Assembly: GCA_041987545.1 (NCBI GenBank)
Contig: JBHIWH010000004.1
Coordinates: forward strand, 248,001-312,000
Reading direction: 5' to 3'
Length of the DNA: 64,000 nucleotides
Origin: JAJRXR01 sp041987545
Lineage (GTDB): Bacteria > Planctomycetota > Phycisphaerae > Phycisphaerales > UBA1924
Within the stretch, counting starts at the first letter, position 1, and each line of letters starts with the position of its first letter. Below are positions 42,012-49,947 of the stretch, piece after piece. The translations under genes and the position numbers were made by a program. The notes under the pieces are model-generated. The model saw nothing but the letters and a program-made list of their open reading frames with translations. It was not told where the DNA came from and did not search any database.

Positions 42012-42371
42012 CTAGCGCGCCTGGAACCCGTCCAGCGGGAACGCGGGCGCCGCGATCGGGCGGAGGGCGAGCGCCAGCAGCGCCCGCTCGTCGTCGTCGC
42101 CCGCGACGCGGTTGACTCGGATCTGCGCGCAGCCGGTGCACCTGTGGACGATCGTCCACTCGCCGTCGCCCCTCGCGGCGATCGCGATGGGCTCCATGGG
42201 CTGGGCGCACGCGGCCCGCCGGTCGCCGACGCGGTCATCGACGTGCCGTGACCAGAGGCACAGGGGGCAGTGGTTGCGGTGCGACGAGCCGAACGGGTCC
42301 GGGTTCGCCGGCGCCTTGCAGTGCACGCACGAGAAGCCGCCATGCTCGTGGCGGCGGGATCGGGATGGCAT
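42012..42371 (-). CDS. RNHCP domain protein
   Basis: 119 aa from ATG at 42371. Small zinc-finger-like protein of the RNHCP family: FSCVHCKAPANPDPFGSSHRNHCPLCLWSRHVD at about residues 13-45 gives CxxC and HCPxC pairs and the name-giving RNHCP. A later CTGCAQIRVNRV adds another CxxC, so probably two zincs. Function is unknown; members occur across bacteria near translation or RNA genes without a fixed partner. It is convergent with the HAD gene. Confidence 0.87.
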   Translation of the reverse strand: MPSRSRRHEHGGFSCVHCKAPANPDPFGSSHRNHCPLCLWSRHVDDRVGDRRAACAQPMEPIAIAARGDGEWTIVHRCTGCAQIRVNRVAGDDDERALLALALRPIAAPAFPLDGFQAR

Positions 42372-42571
42372 GTGGGTCGTGTCCTCGAGAACGGGCGCGG
42401 CGACACCGCTGGGCGCCCAGAGACTGCGTAGGGGCTGAACAACGCGGTCGGTTCTAGAGGACAATCGCGGTCATCAGCCCGCAGCGTAGCAGACGCGGCA
42501 TGCCGGGTTCAACCCGGGGGTGCAAGGTCTGACCCCGTCCGGGAGGGCGCGCGAGCCCCCTAGAGTCGGTC

Positions 42572-42901
42572 GTGGACCCCGACGACGAAGTCTGCCTGTG
42601 CTTCCATGTGTCGCTGCGGAAGATCCGGACGTACCTCAAGCGCGAGGACCCGGAGGTCGCGTCGCTGATCTCCGAGTGCCTGGGGGCGGGGACGGGGTGC
42701 CAGTGGTGCGTGCCGTTCCTGAAGCACCTGCACGCCGAGCACCAGAAGGGGCGGACGCCCGACCTGCGGGTGAGCCCGGCGGACTACGCGGGGGCGCGCA
42801 AGAGCTTTCACAAGAGCGGCGAGCGGGACGGGCGCGTCGTCGATGACGCGACGGGCGAGCCGGGCGGCGACCCGGGGCGGGGCGCGGGCCCCGACGAATG
42901 A
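42572..42901 (+). CDS. BFD-like [2Fe-2S]-binding protein
   Basis: 109 aa from a GTG at 42572. The first 55 residues match the bacterioferritin-associated ferredoxin / nitrite reductase BFD-like [2Fe-2S] fold: DEVCLCFHV (CxC) and later GTGCQWCVPFL (CxxC), the four cluster cysteines. The C-terminal half is hydrophilic and shows no domain (GERDGRVVDDATGEPGG). It could donate electrons to, or sense, an iron store; no bacterioferritin gene is nearby. A hairpin follows the stop codon directly. Confidence 0.82.
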   Translation: MDPDDEVCLCFHVSLRKIRTYLKREDPEVASLISECLGAGTGCQWCVPFLKHLHAEHQKGRTPDLRVSPADYAGARKSFHKSGERDGRVVDDATGEPGGDPGRGAGPDE

Positions 42902-42903
42902 AA

Positions 42904-42925
42904 CAGGCCCCCTTTCGGGGGCCTG
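42904..42925. terminator. Hairpin between convergent genes (possible terminator)
   Basis: A perfect 9-bp stem, CAGGCCCCC with GGGGGCCTG, around a TTTC loop (42913-42916), starting 3 nt after the BFD-like gene stop and 32 nt beyond the stop of the minus-strand TPR/alpha-CTD gene. No T-tract follows on the plus strand; a short T-rich stretch (GTTTCATT) follows on the minus strand. It may end both transcripts. Confidence 0.45.
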
Positions 42926-42956
42926 ATGGATGCAAGGCAGCCTGCGGATCGAGGCG

Positions 42957-43922
42957 TCACTCGGCCGCGGGCGGGGGCGGCGGGACCTCGTCCTCGTCGA
43001 GCACGCGGAGCTCGAGGCCGAGATCAACGAGCCGCTCCTTGACCTCGGTGAGCGAGGTGGCGCCGAAGTTCTTGACGCCCATCAGCTCGGCCTCGGTGTG
43101 GCTGCACAGGTCGCCCAGAGTCTGGATGTTCAGCAGCTGCAACGCCTTGCGGGCGCGGACCGAGAGCTGGAGGTCGCCGACGGGCTTGTTGAGCATCGCC
43201 TCCTTGCCCGAGCCGCGGAACTTCTCGAGCATCTGGCTCTTGGCGGCACGCCTCGCGTCCTCCTGGCCCTGGCCGAGCTTGAGGCCCTTCTGGGAGAGCA
43301 TCCGCTTGATCTCGTCGAGGGAGCTCTCGCCGAAGTTGCGGTAGCTCATCAGCTCGGCCTCGGTGATCCGGAGCAGGTCGCCGAGGGTGCGGATGTTCAT
43401 CTTCTTGAGGCAGGTCCTGGCTCGGACGGAGAGCTCGAAATCCGTCACCGGCGTGTCGAGCAGGGCCTTGCGCTTCAGCACATCGCGCTCGTTGTCCTCC
43501 TCGATGACCATGGTGCGGCTGGCCTGCACGTCCTTGAGGAACAGGATCGCCCGCGTGTGGTTCGGGTTGGTCTCCAGGATCTGGCGGAGGCAGCGCTCGG
43601 CCCGCGGGTACTCGCCCCGGTCCTCGTAGAGGACGGCGAGGTTGAGCAGCGCGTTGATCGGCGCGGGCGGGTTGTCCACCACGCGCTCGTACAGGGCCAG
43701 CGCCTCGTCCTCCTCGCCCGACAGGTCGAGCAGGTAGGCGAGCAAGAAGAGCGAGTCGGCGTGGGTCGGGTCGGCCGAGACGGCGCCCCGCAGCTCGGCG
43801 ATCGCCCCCGGGCGGTCCCCGTCGGCCTCGAGCTGCTTGGCGGCCTGGTACTTCTGGTCGGCGGCGGCGGTGTCGCCGGCGGCCGAGGCGCCGATCACCA
43901 TGTCCATCGGGTCGTTGGCCAT
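42957..43922 (-). CDS. TPR protein with two RNA polymerase alpha-CTD-like modules
   Basis: 321 aa, ATG at 43922. Residues about 20-130 are three TPR-like helix pairs (YQAAKQLEADGDRPGAIAEL, DSLFLLAYLLDLSGEEDEAL, NLAVLYEDRGEYPRAERCL). Two copies of the RNA polymerase alpha C-terminal (SAM-like helix-hairpin) domain follow: about 155-217 (ELSVRARTCLKKMNIRTLGDLL ... NFGESSLDEI) and about 243-306 (LSVRARKALQLLNIQTLGDLC ... NFGATSLTEV). The enzyme's N-terminal domain is absent, so it is an orphan alpha-CTD protein, probably binding DNA or RNA polymerase partners. Highly acidic C-tail. Known in planctomycetes but without a role. Confidence 0.88.
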   Translation of the reverse strand: MANDPMDMVIGASAAGDTAAADQKYQAAKQLEADGDRPGAIAELRGAVSADPTHADSLFLLAYLLDLSGEEDEALALYERVVDNPPAPINALLNLAVLYEDRGEYPRAERCLRQILETNPNHTRAILFLKDVQASRTMVIEEDNERDVLKRKALLDTPVTDFELSVRARTCLKKMNIRTLGDLLRITEAELMSYRNFGESSLDEIKRMLSQKGLKLGQGQEDARRAAKSQMLEKFRGSGKEAMLNKPVGDLQLSVRARKALQLLNIQTLGDLCSHTEAELMGVKNFGATSLTEVKERLVDLGLELRVLDEDEVPPPPPAAE

Positions 43923-44010
43923 GCGGTCAATGCTCCTGGGCTGGTCCTGAACCCGGCCCGCGGGCGGGGCCTGGGGCTGAAGGGGATTCTAGGCGGAATC
44001 TGGCGGGGTC

Positions 44011-45651
44011 TCAGGCCGAGCCGGGCGTGACGCCCGCGACGGCTTCCTCCGAGCACTCGGTGGGGTAGACCGGCTTGGGCTGGACCTCCGAGTCCGCCCC
44101 GGGCTCGGCCAGGCGGATCGACCGCCACTTGCCCTGGACGAATCGGGCCAGCAGGGCGACGCCCAGGGCGACGATGTACGCCGCCGCCCCGATCCATGGC
44201 CCGACCGAGCCGAGGCCCGGCGCGAGCCAGATGAGCAGGTGCCCGGCGCCGACGATCAGCGCCCAGGAGAGGACGATCGTCAGGATGCCGGGCCAGACGG
44301 TGTCCCCCGCGCCCCGGAGTGCCGCGGACATGACGATGGCGCAGGCGTCGAAGAGCTGGAAGACGGCCGCGGCGATCATCACCATCGCGCCGACCCGCAG
44401 CACCGCCTCACGCTGGTCCTGGCCCATGTCCTCGGGCACGAAGACCGAGATCATCTGCTCGCGGAAGATCACGAACGCCAGGGCGCACACGCCCATGTAC
44501 GCCAGCGTGACCTTGAGCCCGAGGTAGGCCCGGTCGGCCGCCAGCTTGGGCCGGCCCATGCCCATCGCCCGCCCGACCATGGCCGAGACGGCGATCGACA
44601 GACCGATCGCGGGCATGAATGCGACGTGCATGAACCGCAGGGCGATCCAGCCGGCGGTGTTGTGGATGACGGCCTCGGAGGCCTGTGCCTCGGCGAGCGC
44701 GTCGCCGACGAGCCCCGAGCTGGCCGCGACCTGCGCCCGCCCGCCCAGTGGCAGGAGGACGGCCATGAGGTAGCCCCAGCAGATCAGCTCGTTGCCCATC
44801 ATCAGGCCCGCGGGCCAGCCGACGCGGAGCAGGTCCTTGATCGGCTTGGCGGCGGGGCGCCAGGCGGCGCGGCTGTGGAACCTCGCGTTCCAGCGCGGGC
44901 CCAGGAAGACGCACATCGGGATCGCCAGCTCGAAGGCGGTGCCGATCACCGTGCCCAGGGCGGCGCCCGTCACGCCCATCCCCTCGCCCATGCCGACCGC
45001 CTGGGCGATCGACTGGAACACGCCGGCGAACGGCGTTCCCTCGGGCGGGCCGGCCTCGCCGAAGATCAGGACGGCGTTGGCGAAGACGTTGATCACGTTG
45101 CCCAGGAGGACCGCGACCATGACGACCGCGGGCTTGTGCATGCCGAAGAAGTAGTTGGCCAGCCCCCGCCCGGCGAGCGTCAGGAACGCGCCGGCGATGA
45201 GGACGTGGGCGTAGCTGGTCTCCATCCTGACCAGCTCGGGGTCCGAGTGGATGGTGTTGAAGATGGGGCCCATCAGGAGGGCGTAGGGGATGAACAGGAG
45301 CGAGGCCGCGGCGGCCAGCCAGATCCCGTTCCAGGCGTAGGCGGCGCCCTTCTCCGGGGTTCCGGCGCCGAGGTTCTGGGAAACGAACGAGTTGACCAGC
45401 GAGAGCAGGCCCAGGACCGAGGCCATCGCGACCCAGACCAGGATGCCGCCGTTGCCCTGGGCGGCGACGTGGACGGGGTCGGGCGGCTGGATGTGCGCGA
45501 CCATCATGCCGTCGATGAACTGCATGACCGTGTAGCTGGTCATGGTCACGACGGTGGGCGCGCCGATCACGAGCATCTCCAGCAGGGGATGCTTCACCGG
45601 GTCGCCCGCGCCGGCGGGCAGCTCCGCGATGTCGTGGTCGCGCTCGGGCAT
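44011..45651 (-). CDS. MATE-family efflux transporter
   Basis: 546 aa from ATG at 45651 (MPERDHDIAEL); an upstream start at 45762 only adds a Pro/Thr-rich stretch. Twelve membrane segments of the MATE fold, beginning with MLVIGAPTVVTMTSYTVMQFIDGMMVAH. Typical elements include SFVSQNLGAGTPEKGAAYAW and, in the second half, SAMVGRAMGMGRPKLAADRAYLG. MATE pumps export cationic compounds or lipid-linked precursors by H+ or Na+ antiport; the substrate is unknown. Loops at about 235-260 and 330-370 are longer than usual. It is followed downstream on the same strand by the TPR/alpha-CTD gene. Confidence 0.88.
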   Translation of the reverse strand: MPERDHDIAELPAGAGDPVKHPLLEMLVIGAPTVVTMTSYTVMQFIDGMMVAHIQPPDPVHVAAQGNGGILVWVAMASVLGLLSLVNSFVSQNLGAGTPEKGAAYAWNGIWLAAAASLLFIPYALLMGPIFNTIHSDPELVRMETSYAHVLIAGAFLTLAGRGLANYFFGMHKPAVVMVAVLLGNVINVFANAVLIFGEAGPPEGTPFAGVFQSIAQAVGMGEGMGVTGAALGTVIGTAFELAIPMCVFLGPRWNARFHSRAAWRPAAKPIKDLLRVGWPAGLMMGNELICWGYLMAVLLPLGGRAQVAASSGLVGDALAEAQASEAVIHNTAGWIALRFMHVAFMPAIGLSIAVSAMVGRAMGMGRPKLAADRAYLGLKVTLAYMGVCALAFVIFREQMISVFVPEDMGQDQREAVLRVGAMVMIAAAVFQLFDACAIVMSAALRGAGDTVWPGILTIVLSWALIVGAGHLLIWLAPGLGSVGPWIGAAAYIVALGVALLARFVQGKWRSIRLAEPGADSEVQPKPVYPTECSEEAVAGVTPGSA

Positions 45652-45828
45652 CTCGGTCGTCTCGGGGTTCGGGTCTACAGCGTGCCGGCGCGGAACGGCC
45701 GGCGGCGGGGATAGGAGCGGTGTATTGGTCGGCGGCGTCGGGGTTGCCGCGCGGACGGGCATTGTTAGCCCGCCGAGGCCGCAAGCCGAGCGGATCGGGC
45801 GCGCGGGCCCGCCTATTTCACACGGGGA

Positions 45829-46932
45829 TCATGACGCCGCGCCCCCCGCCCTCGTCGCGACGGCGCTGCCCGTCGCCATCCGCACCGCCAGATCGATGGC
45901 GGCGGTCGTGCTGCCGGGGTCGGCCAGGCCGCGACCCGCGATGTCGAACGCCGTGCCGTGGTCCGGGCTCGTCCGCGCGACCGGGAGCCCGATCGTCACG
46001 TTCACCGACTCGTCGCGGGCCAGCAGCTTGACGGGGATCAGGCCCTGGTCGTGGTACATCGCGACGACGAGGTCGGGCCGCCCGCCTCCAGGGGATCCGA
46101 CCGCCTTGTTGAAGATCGTGTCGGCCGGGTACGGGCCGTGCGCATCGATGCCCTGCCGAACCGCGTGCTCGATCGCGGGCTCGATGACGCGGGTCTCCTC
46201 GTCGCCCAGCAGCCCGTCCTCGCCCGCGTGCGGGTTGAGGCCGCAGACGGCGATCCGCGGGCGCTCGATCCCGATCGCCCGGCACGCCTCGGCGCCCAGG
46301 TCGATCGCGTCGAACACGCGCCCGATCGTCAGGACGTTGCGCACCTCCATGAGGGGCACGTGCGCCGTCGCCAAAACGACCTTGAGACGCGGGCCGACGA
46401 ACATCATGCCGACGCGCTTGACGTTGAAGCGCGAGGCGAGCAGCTCGGTGTGCCCGGGCCAGCGGGACCGACCGGCCAGGGCCCAGGCCTTCTTGGAGAT
46501 CGGCCCGGTGACGATCGCGTCAATGGCGGCGCCGTCGCCCGCGGGGCGCTTGGCGTCGGCGATCGCGTCCTCAACCAACTGGAACGAGAGCGCCCCGCCC
46601 TCGGGCGTCGGCGCCCGGGCGGGCGTGGACGGCGGGGGGAACTTCTGGTCGTAGTCGAGCAGGACGAAGCGGTGCGCCGTCGCCGCCTCGCGCAGGGAAG
46701 AGCCGGCCTCCAGTCGCCACCAGAAGGGCTCGACGCCCAGCGTCTCGGCGGCCTCGAGCATCGCCGAGCCCGAGGCGTACACGACGTACCGGGCCCGCTC
46801 GTCCCGAGGGCGGGCGGCCAAGGCCGCGACGACGACCTCCGGGCCGATCCCGCCCGGATCGCCCATCGTCACGCCGATGGTTGGCGACTCGCTCGTGCGC
46901 ATGACCGGGGGCTGGCCCCGCTTGGCTGGCAT
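45829..46932 (-). CDS. pdxA: 4-hydroxythreonine-4-phosphate dehydrogenase
   Basis: 367 aa (first codons MPAKRGQPPVMRTSESP; the ATG at about residue 11 is also possible). It oxidises 4-phosphohydroxy-L-threonine with NAD in the DXP-dependent PLP pathway. Motifs: IGVTMGDPGGIGPE at the start, VTGPISKKAW, metal-binding His in PGHTELLA, ATAHVPL and MYHDQGLIPVKLLA, and IGLPVARTSPDHGTAFDIAG. The loop at about 60-105 has a Pro/Ala-rich insert. It is the first gene after the family A palindrome on its promoter side. Confidence 0.95.
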   Translation of the reverse strand: MPAKRGQPPVMRTSESPTIGVTMGDPGGIGPEVVVAALAARPRDERARYVVYASGSAMLEAAETLGVEPFWWRLEAGSSLREAATAHRFVLLDYDQKFPPPSTPARAPTPEGGALSFQLVEDAIADAKRPAGDGAAIDAIVTGPISKKAWALAGRSRWPGHTELLASRFNVKRVGMMFVGPRLKVVLATAHVPLMEVRNVLTIGRVFDAIDLGAEACRAIGIERPRIAVCGLNPHAGEDGLLGDEETRVIEPAIEHAVRQGIDAHGPYPADTIFNKAVGSPGGGRPDLVVAMYHDQGLIPVKLLARDESVNVTIGLPVARTSPDHGTAFDIAGRGLADPGSTTAAIDLAVRMATGSAVATRAGGAAS

Positions 46933-46977
46933 GGAGAATGGTAGGTGATCTCCAAGATCGGGCGTGCCAATGAACCC

Positions 46978-47037
46978 AGCCGCGAGCGTGAGCTCGCGAT
47001 TTCCTTGGTGCGCGCTCGCGAGCTCACGCTCGCGGCT
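46978..47037. repeat. Perfect palindromic repeat (family A, copy 1)
   Basis: 22-nt arms (46978-46999 and 47016-47037) are exact reverse complements around a 16-nt loop. The core GCCGCGAGCGTGAGCTCGCG recurs at 48948-49015. It lies between the pdxA start and the permease stop, both on the minus strand, and can form a long stable cruciform or RNA hairpin. REP-like elements with this core are common in planctomycete genomes (recollection, not searched). Confidence 0.85.
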
Positions 47038-47091
47038 CGGATCAGATCGGAGCGACCCTCATCAGGTCGGCCCAGCCCGGGGCGCCTCGGG

Positions 47092-48900
47092 TCACACCCG
47101 GAAGATGGAGCCCAGCTTCTTGCCGAGCATCATGGAGGCGCCGACGAGGGTCAATGTCAGCAGGCCCATGCCCCAGACGCCCATGGCGCTGGCGATGTAG
47201 GGCCCGTCGCCCAGGCGGTTCATGAACTCGAAGATCGCCTTCGTGATCGGGTACTGGCTCTGCTGCTGGGCCAGGATCAGGGAGTCCGAGACCTCCAGCA
47301 TCGAGAAGCTGAAGACCAGCAGCCCGCCCGCGATGATGTTGGCCAGGATGAGCGGGATGATGACCTTGCGGACGGCGAGCACGCGGTTTGCCCCCAGGTT
47401 CACCGCCGCCTCCTCCAGCTCGCCCGAGGTCTGCTCCAGGCCCGCGACGGTCGAGCGGACGATGTAGGGCAGGCGGCGGATCGAGTAGGCCAGGATCAGC
47501 AGCGGGAACGGGTTGGGGTTCTGGCCCACGACGTCCAGGTCCAGGATCGTGCCGTCGAGGAACGGCGGGATCTCGGCGCCGAAGACCCGCAGTGGTCCCT
47601 GGAAGGGCCAGGTCAGCGTCACCGCGACGTAGCCGAAGGCCATGACCAGGCCCGGCACCGCCAGCGGCATCATGCACATCGTGTCCAGCAGGGCCCGGCC
47701 CTTGAGCGTCGTCCTCACGATGACGTAGGCGACGAGAATGCCCATGGACGCGGACAGCACGACGGCGGCGAGCGACAGGATCAGCGAGTTCTTGATCGAG
47801 GTAAAGGCAGTATCGGAGGTCAGGGCCTCGACGTAGTGGTTCCCTGTGAAGCCCCTGGGCAGGACGGAGCGGTACCAGCTGCCGGGCTCGGCGACGCTGG
47901 TCAGGATCACGCCGATGTGGGGCAGCAGGGCCGCCAGCGTGACGAGGGCGAAGGCGCCCGTGACCAGCCAGCCGAGCGGGCCCCTGAGCGTCGTCTCGGC
48001 CGAGGCGCGCGACGCCTTGGCGTACATCGCGTGTCCCCGGCGCCCGAAGACGGACTTGCCCAGGACGTACGCCCCGACCGCCGCGACGAGCAGCACGAGC
48101 GTGAGCGCGTACGGCTCGGCCGACGACTCGACCTCCTTGAGCTTCTCGAAGATCTGGACGGGCGTCGCCTGCTTGTAGTCGAACATCAGGGGCGTGCCCA
48201 GCTCGGTGAAGCTCCAGATGAAGACGATCGTCCCGCCGGCAAACAAGCCAGGGCGGATGAGGGGAAGGGTGATGCGGAAGAAGCGGCGCCAGGGCCCGGC
48301 GCCCAGGTTCTCGGCCGACTCGTCCAGGGCTGGGTCCAGGTTCGCCAGCGACGCGATCGCGTTGAGGTAGATGATGGGGTACAGGTGCAGCGCCTCGACC
48401 AGGGCGATGAGCAGCAGCCGCAGGTCCACATGGACCCACCAGCTCGGGTCGCCCAGCAGGGGCAGGTCCCCGCCGAAGAAGTCGATGTCGGTCCCCAGGA
48501 TCGTGTTCACGGCGCCCTGGCGCCCGAGCAGCATCTTGAAGCCGATCGCGCCGACGAAGGGCGGCAGGATGAGGGGGACCAGGATCGCCGAGCTGAAGAG
48601 CGTCTTGCCCGGGAACCGGTGGCGCGAGGCCATCAGCGCCAGGGGCAGGGCGATGACGATCGAGAGGACGGTCGTGATCGTCGCGATCTTGAGCGCGTTG
48701 AGCAGCGACTGGACCTGCAAGGGGTCGGCGAAGACGAGCCGGACGTGCTCGAGGGTGAAGCCCTCGCCGGAGGCGGGGTCCTCGGCCAGCCCGCCGCGGA
48801 CGGTCAGGTAGATCGGGTACAGCAGCCCGAGCACCAGGACCATGAGGAGGGCGCCGAGCAGGAGATACTGCCAGAGACGGCGCGTGGCGGGGCGGGCCAT
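47092..48900 (-). CDS. Two-domain iron-type ABC transporter permease
   Basis: 602 aa, ATG at 48900. Twelve or so membrane segments; two permease modules fused in one chain, as in FbpB/AfuB/SfuB iron(III) importers. Each module has its ATPase-coupling EAA loop: ENLGAGPWRRFFRITLPLIRP (about residue 205) and VNLGANRVLAVRKVIIPLIL (about 500). First-module loops include VPLILPPFVGAIGFKMLLG. No binding protein or ATPase is adjacent, so it relies on partners elsewhere (the ATPase at 22 kb is a different class). Flanked on both sides by family A palindromes. Confidence 0.88.
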   Translation of the reverse strand: MARPATRRLWQYLLLGALLMVLVLGLLYPIYLTVRGGLAEDPASGEGFTLEHVRLVFADPLQVQSLLNALKIATITTVLSIVIALPLALMASRHRFPGKTLFSSAILVPLILPPFVGAIGFKMLLGRQGAVNTILGTDIDFFGGDLPLLGDPSWWVHVDLRLLLIALVEALHLYPIIYLNAIASLANLDPALDESAENLGAGPWRRFFRITLPLIRPGLFAGGTIVFIWSFTELGTPLMFDYKQATPVQIFEKLKEVESSAEPYALTLVLLVAAVGAYVLGKSVFGRRGHAMYAKASRASAETTLRGPLGWLVTGAFALVTLAALLPHIGVILTSVAEPGSWYRSVLPRGFTGNHYVEALTSDTAFTSIKNSLILSLAAVVLSASMGILVAYVIVRTTLKGRALLDTMCMMPLAVPGLVMAFGYVAVTLTWPFQGPLRVFGAEIPPFLDGTILDLDVVGQNPNPFPLLILAYSIRRLPYIVRSTVAGLEQTSGELEEAAVNLGANRVLAVRKVIIPLILANIIAGGLLVFSFSMLEVSDSLILAQQQSQYPITKAIFEFMNRLGDGPYIASAMGVWGMGLLTLTLVGASMMLGKKLGSIFRV

Positions 48901-48947
48901 GGGGCGGAGTGTAGAGGGGCCCCGGAGGCGTCGCGCCCGGGCTCGAA

Positions 48948-49015
48948 TCCGAGCCGCGAGCGTGAGCTCGCGAGTGCGGGCGCGGGGGATCGCGAGCTCA
49001 CGCTCGCGGCTCGGA
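48948..49015. repeat. Perfect palindromic repeat (family A, copy 2)
   Basis: 26-nt arms (48948-48973 and 48990-49015) are exact reverse complements around a 16-nt loop. It shares the 22-nt arm core and the same loop length with 46978-47037, but the loop sequence differs. Together the two copies bracket the iron-type permease gene. It sits between the permease start and the methyltransferase stop. Confidence 0.87.
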
Positions 49016-49023
49016 CCAGGAGG

Positions 49024-49809
49024 TCAGGCGGGCTTGGTCGCCGTGACGATCACGCTCAGGCCGAAGTGCATGTCGAAGTTGTTCTCGACCTTGCGGTACC
49101 AGGCGTGCAGGGCCCGGATGACGAGCCGCTTGGGCAGGCTCTTGGCCTTGTCGGTGCGGATGTCGCCGTCCAGCTCGCGGCGGAGGACCCGCTCGCTCAG
49201 CCAGTAGGGCACGAAGCCGAGCGCGTTCCAGTGGCGGGCGGACTCGATCTCGAAGCCGGCCTTCTTGACTTTGGAGACCAGCTCCTTGCGGGAGTAGCGG
49301 CGGTAGTGCCCGTTCCGCTGGTCGCGCCTGCCGTACAGGGCCTGGCAGGCGGGCACCAGGACCACGAGCTGGCCCCCGGGCTCGAGGGCGTCGCGGATCT
49401 TGGCCAGCTGGGCCATGTCGTCCTCGATGTGCTCGAGGACGTCGATGATGGTGATGGAGGCGAACTGGCGGCCCAGGGTGTCCACGTCGTCGCCCGTGCC
49501 GACGAAGATCCGGAGGTCGGGGTCGCGGGCGGAGGCGGCCTTGACGAGGGCCTCGTTGGGCTCCAGGCCGAAGGCGGGGTGCCCGCGGCGCTTCAGGATC
49601 GTCAGCAGGGCGCCCCCGCCGCACCCGATGTCCAGCACGCTGGTCCCGGTGACCAGGGAGCCGATGAGCCTGTAGAGGTTGAGGTTGCGGAAGTCGTTGC
49701 GGTGCGAGCCCAGGCCCGTGTAGAGGTCGGCGAGGAACTCGTGGGACGCGGTGCCGGCGAGGGCGGAGTCCTCGATCTCGAGCGCGCGGTTGGTGCTGGT
49801 GGTCGTCAT
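49024..49809 (-). CDS. Class I SAM-dependent methyltransferase
   Basis: 261 aa from ATG at 49809 (MTTTSTNRALEIEDS); the frame is open from 49878 with a Pro/Val-rich lead. Methyltransferase_11/23 fold: SVLDIGCGGGALLTIL (motif I, about 58-73), AFGLEPNEAL (motif II), ITIIDVLEHIED (motif post-I/III) and GGQLVVLVPACQALYG. The later part (RNGHYRRYSRKELVSKVKKAGFEI) matches the quinone/glycan/lipid methyltransferase type that ends in a short membrane-surface segment. Substrate unknown. Confidence 0.87.
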   Translation of the reverse strand: MTTTSTNRALEIEDSALAGTASHEFLADLYTGLGSHRNDFRNLNLYRLIGSLVTGTSVLDIGCGGGALLTILKRRGHPAFGLEPNEALVKAASARDPDLRIFVGTGDDVDTLGRQFASITIIDVLEHIEDDMAQLAKIRDALEPGGQLVVLVPACQALYGRRDQRNGHYRRYSRKELVSKVKKAGFEIESARHWNALGFVPYWLSERVLRRELDGDIRTDKAKSLPKRLVIRALHAWYRKVENNFDMHFGLSVIVTATKPA

Positions 49810-49947
49810 AGGGGCATTCTTCGGCGGGACGGGGACCTCGACACGAACCGGCGGCGCCTTGGATTGGGTGCTCTGCACGGGGCGGGAGGGTAGCAGCCCG
49901 GGCGGGCCGACGCCGCCGATCGGGGCCCTCGGCGCTCTCGGGCGGGC

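Noticed and set aside
48930..49015. GGCTCGAATCC-like tRNA T-loop sequence
   Set aside because: It is part of the family A palindrome. No anticodon arm or acceptor stem pairing exists.
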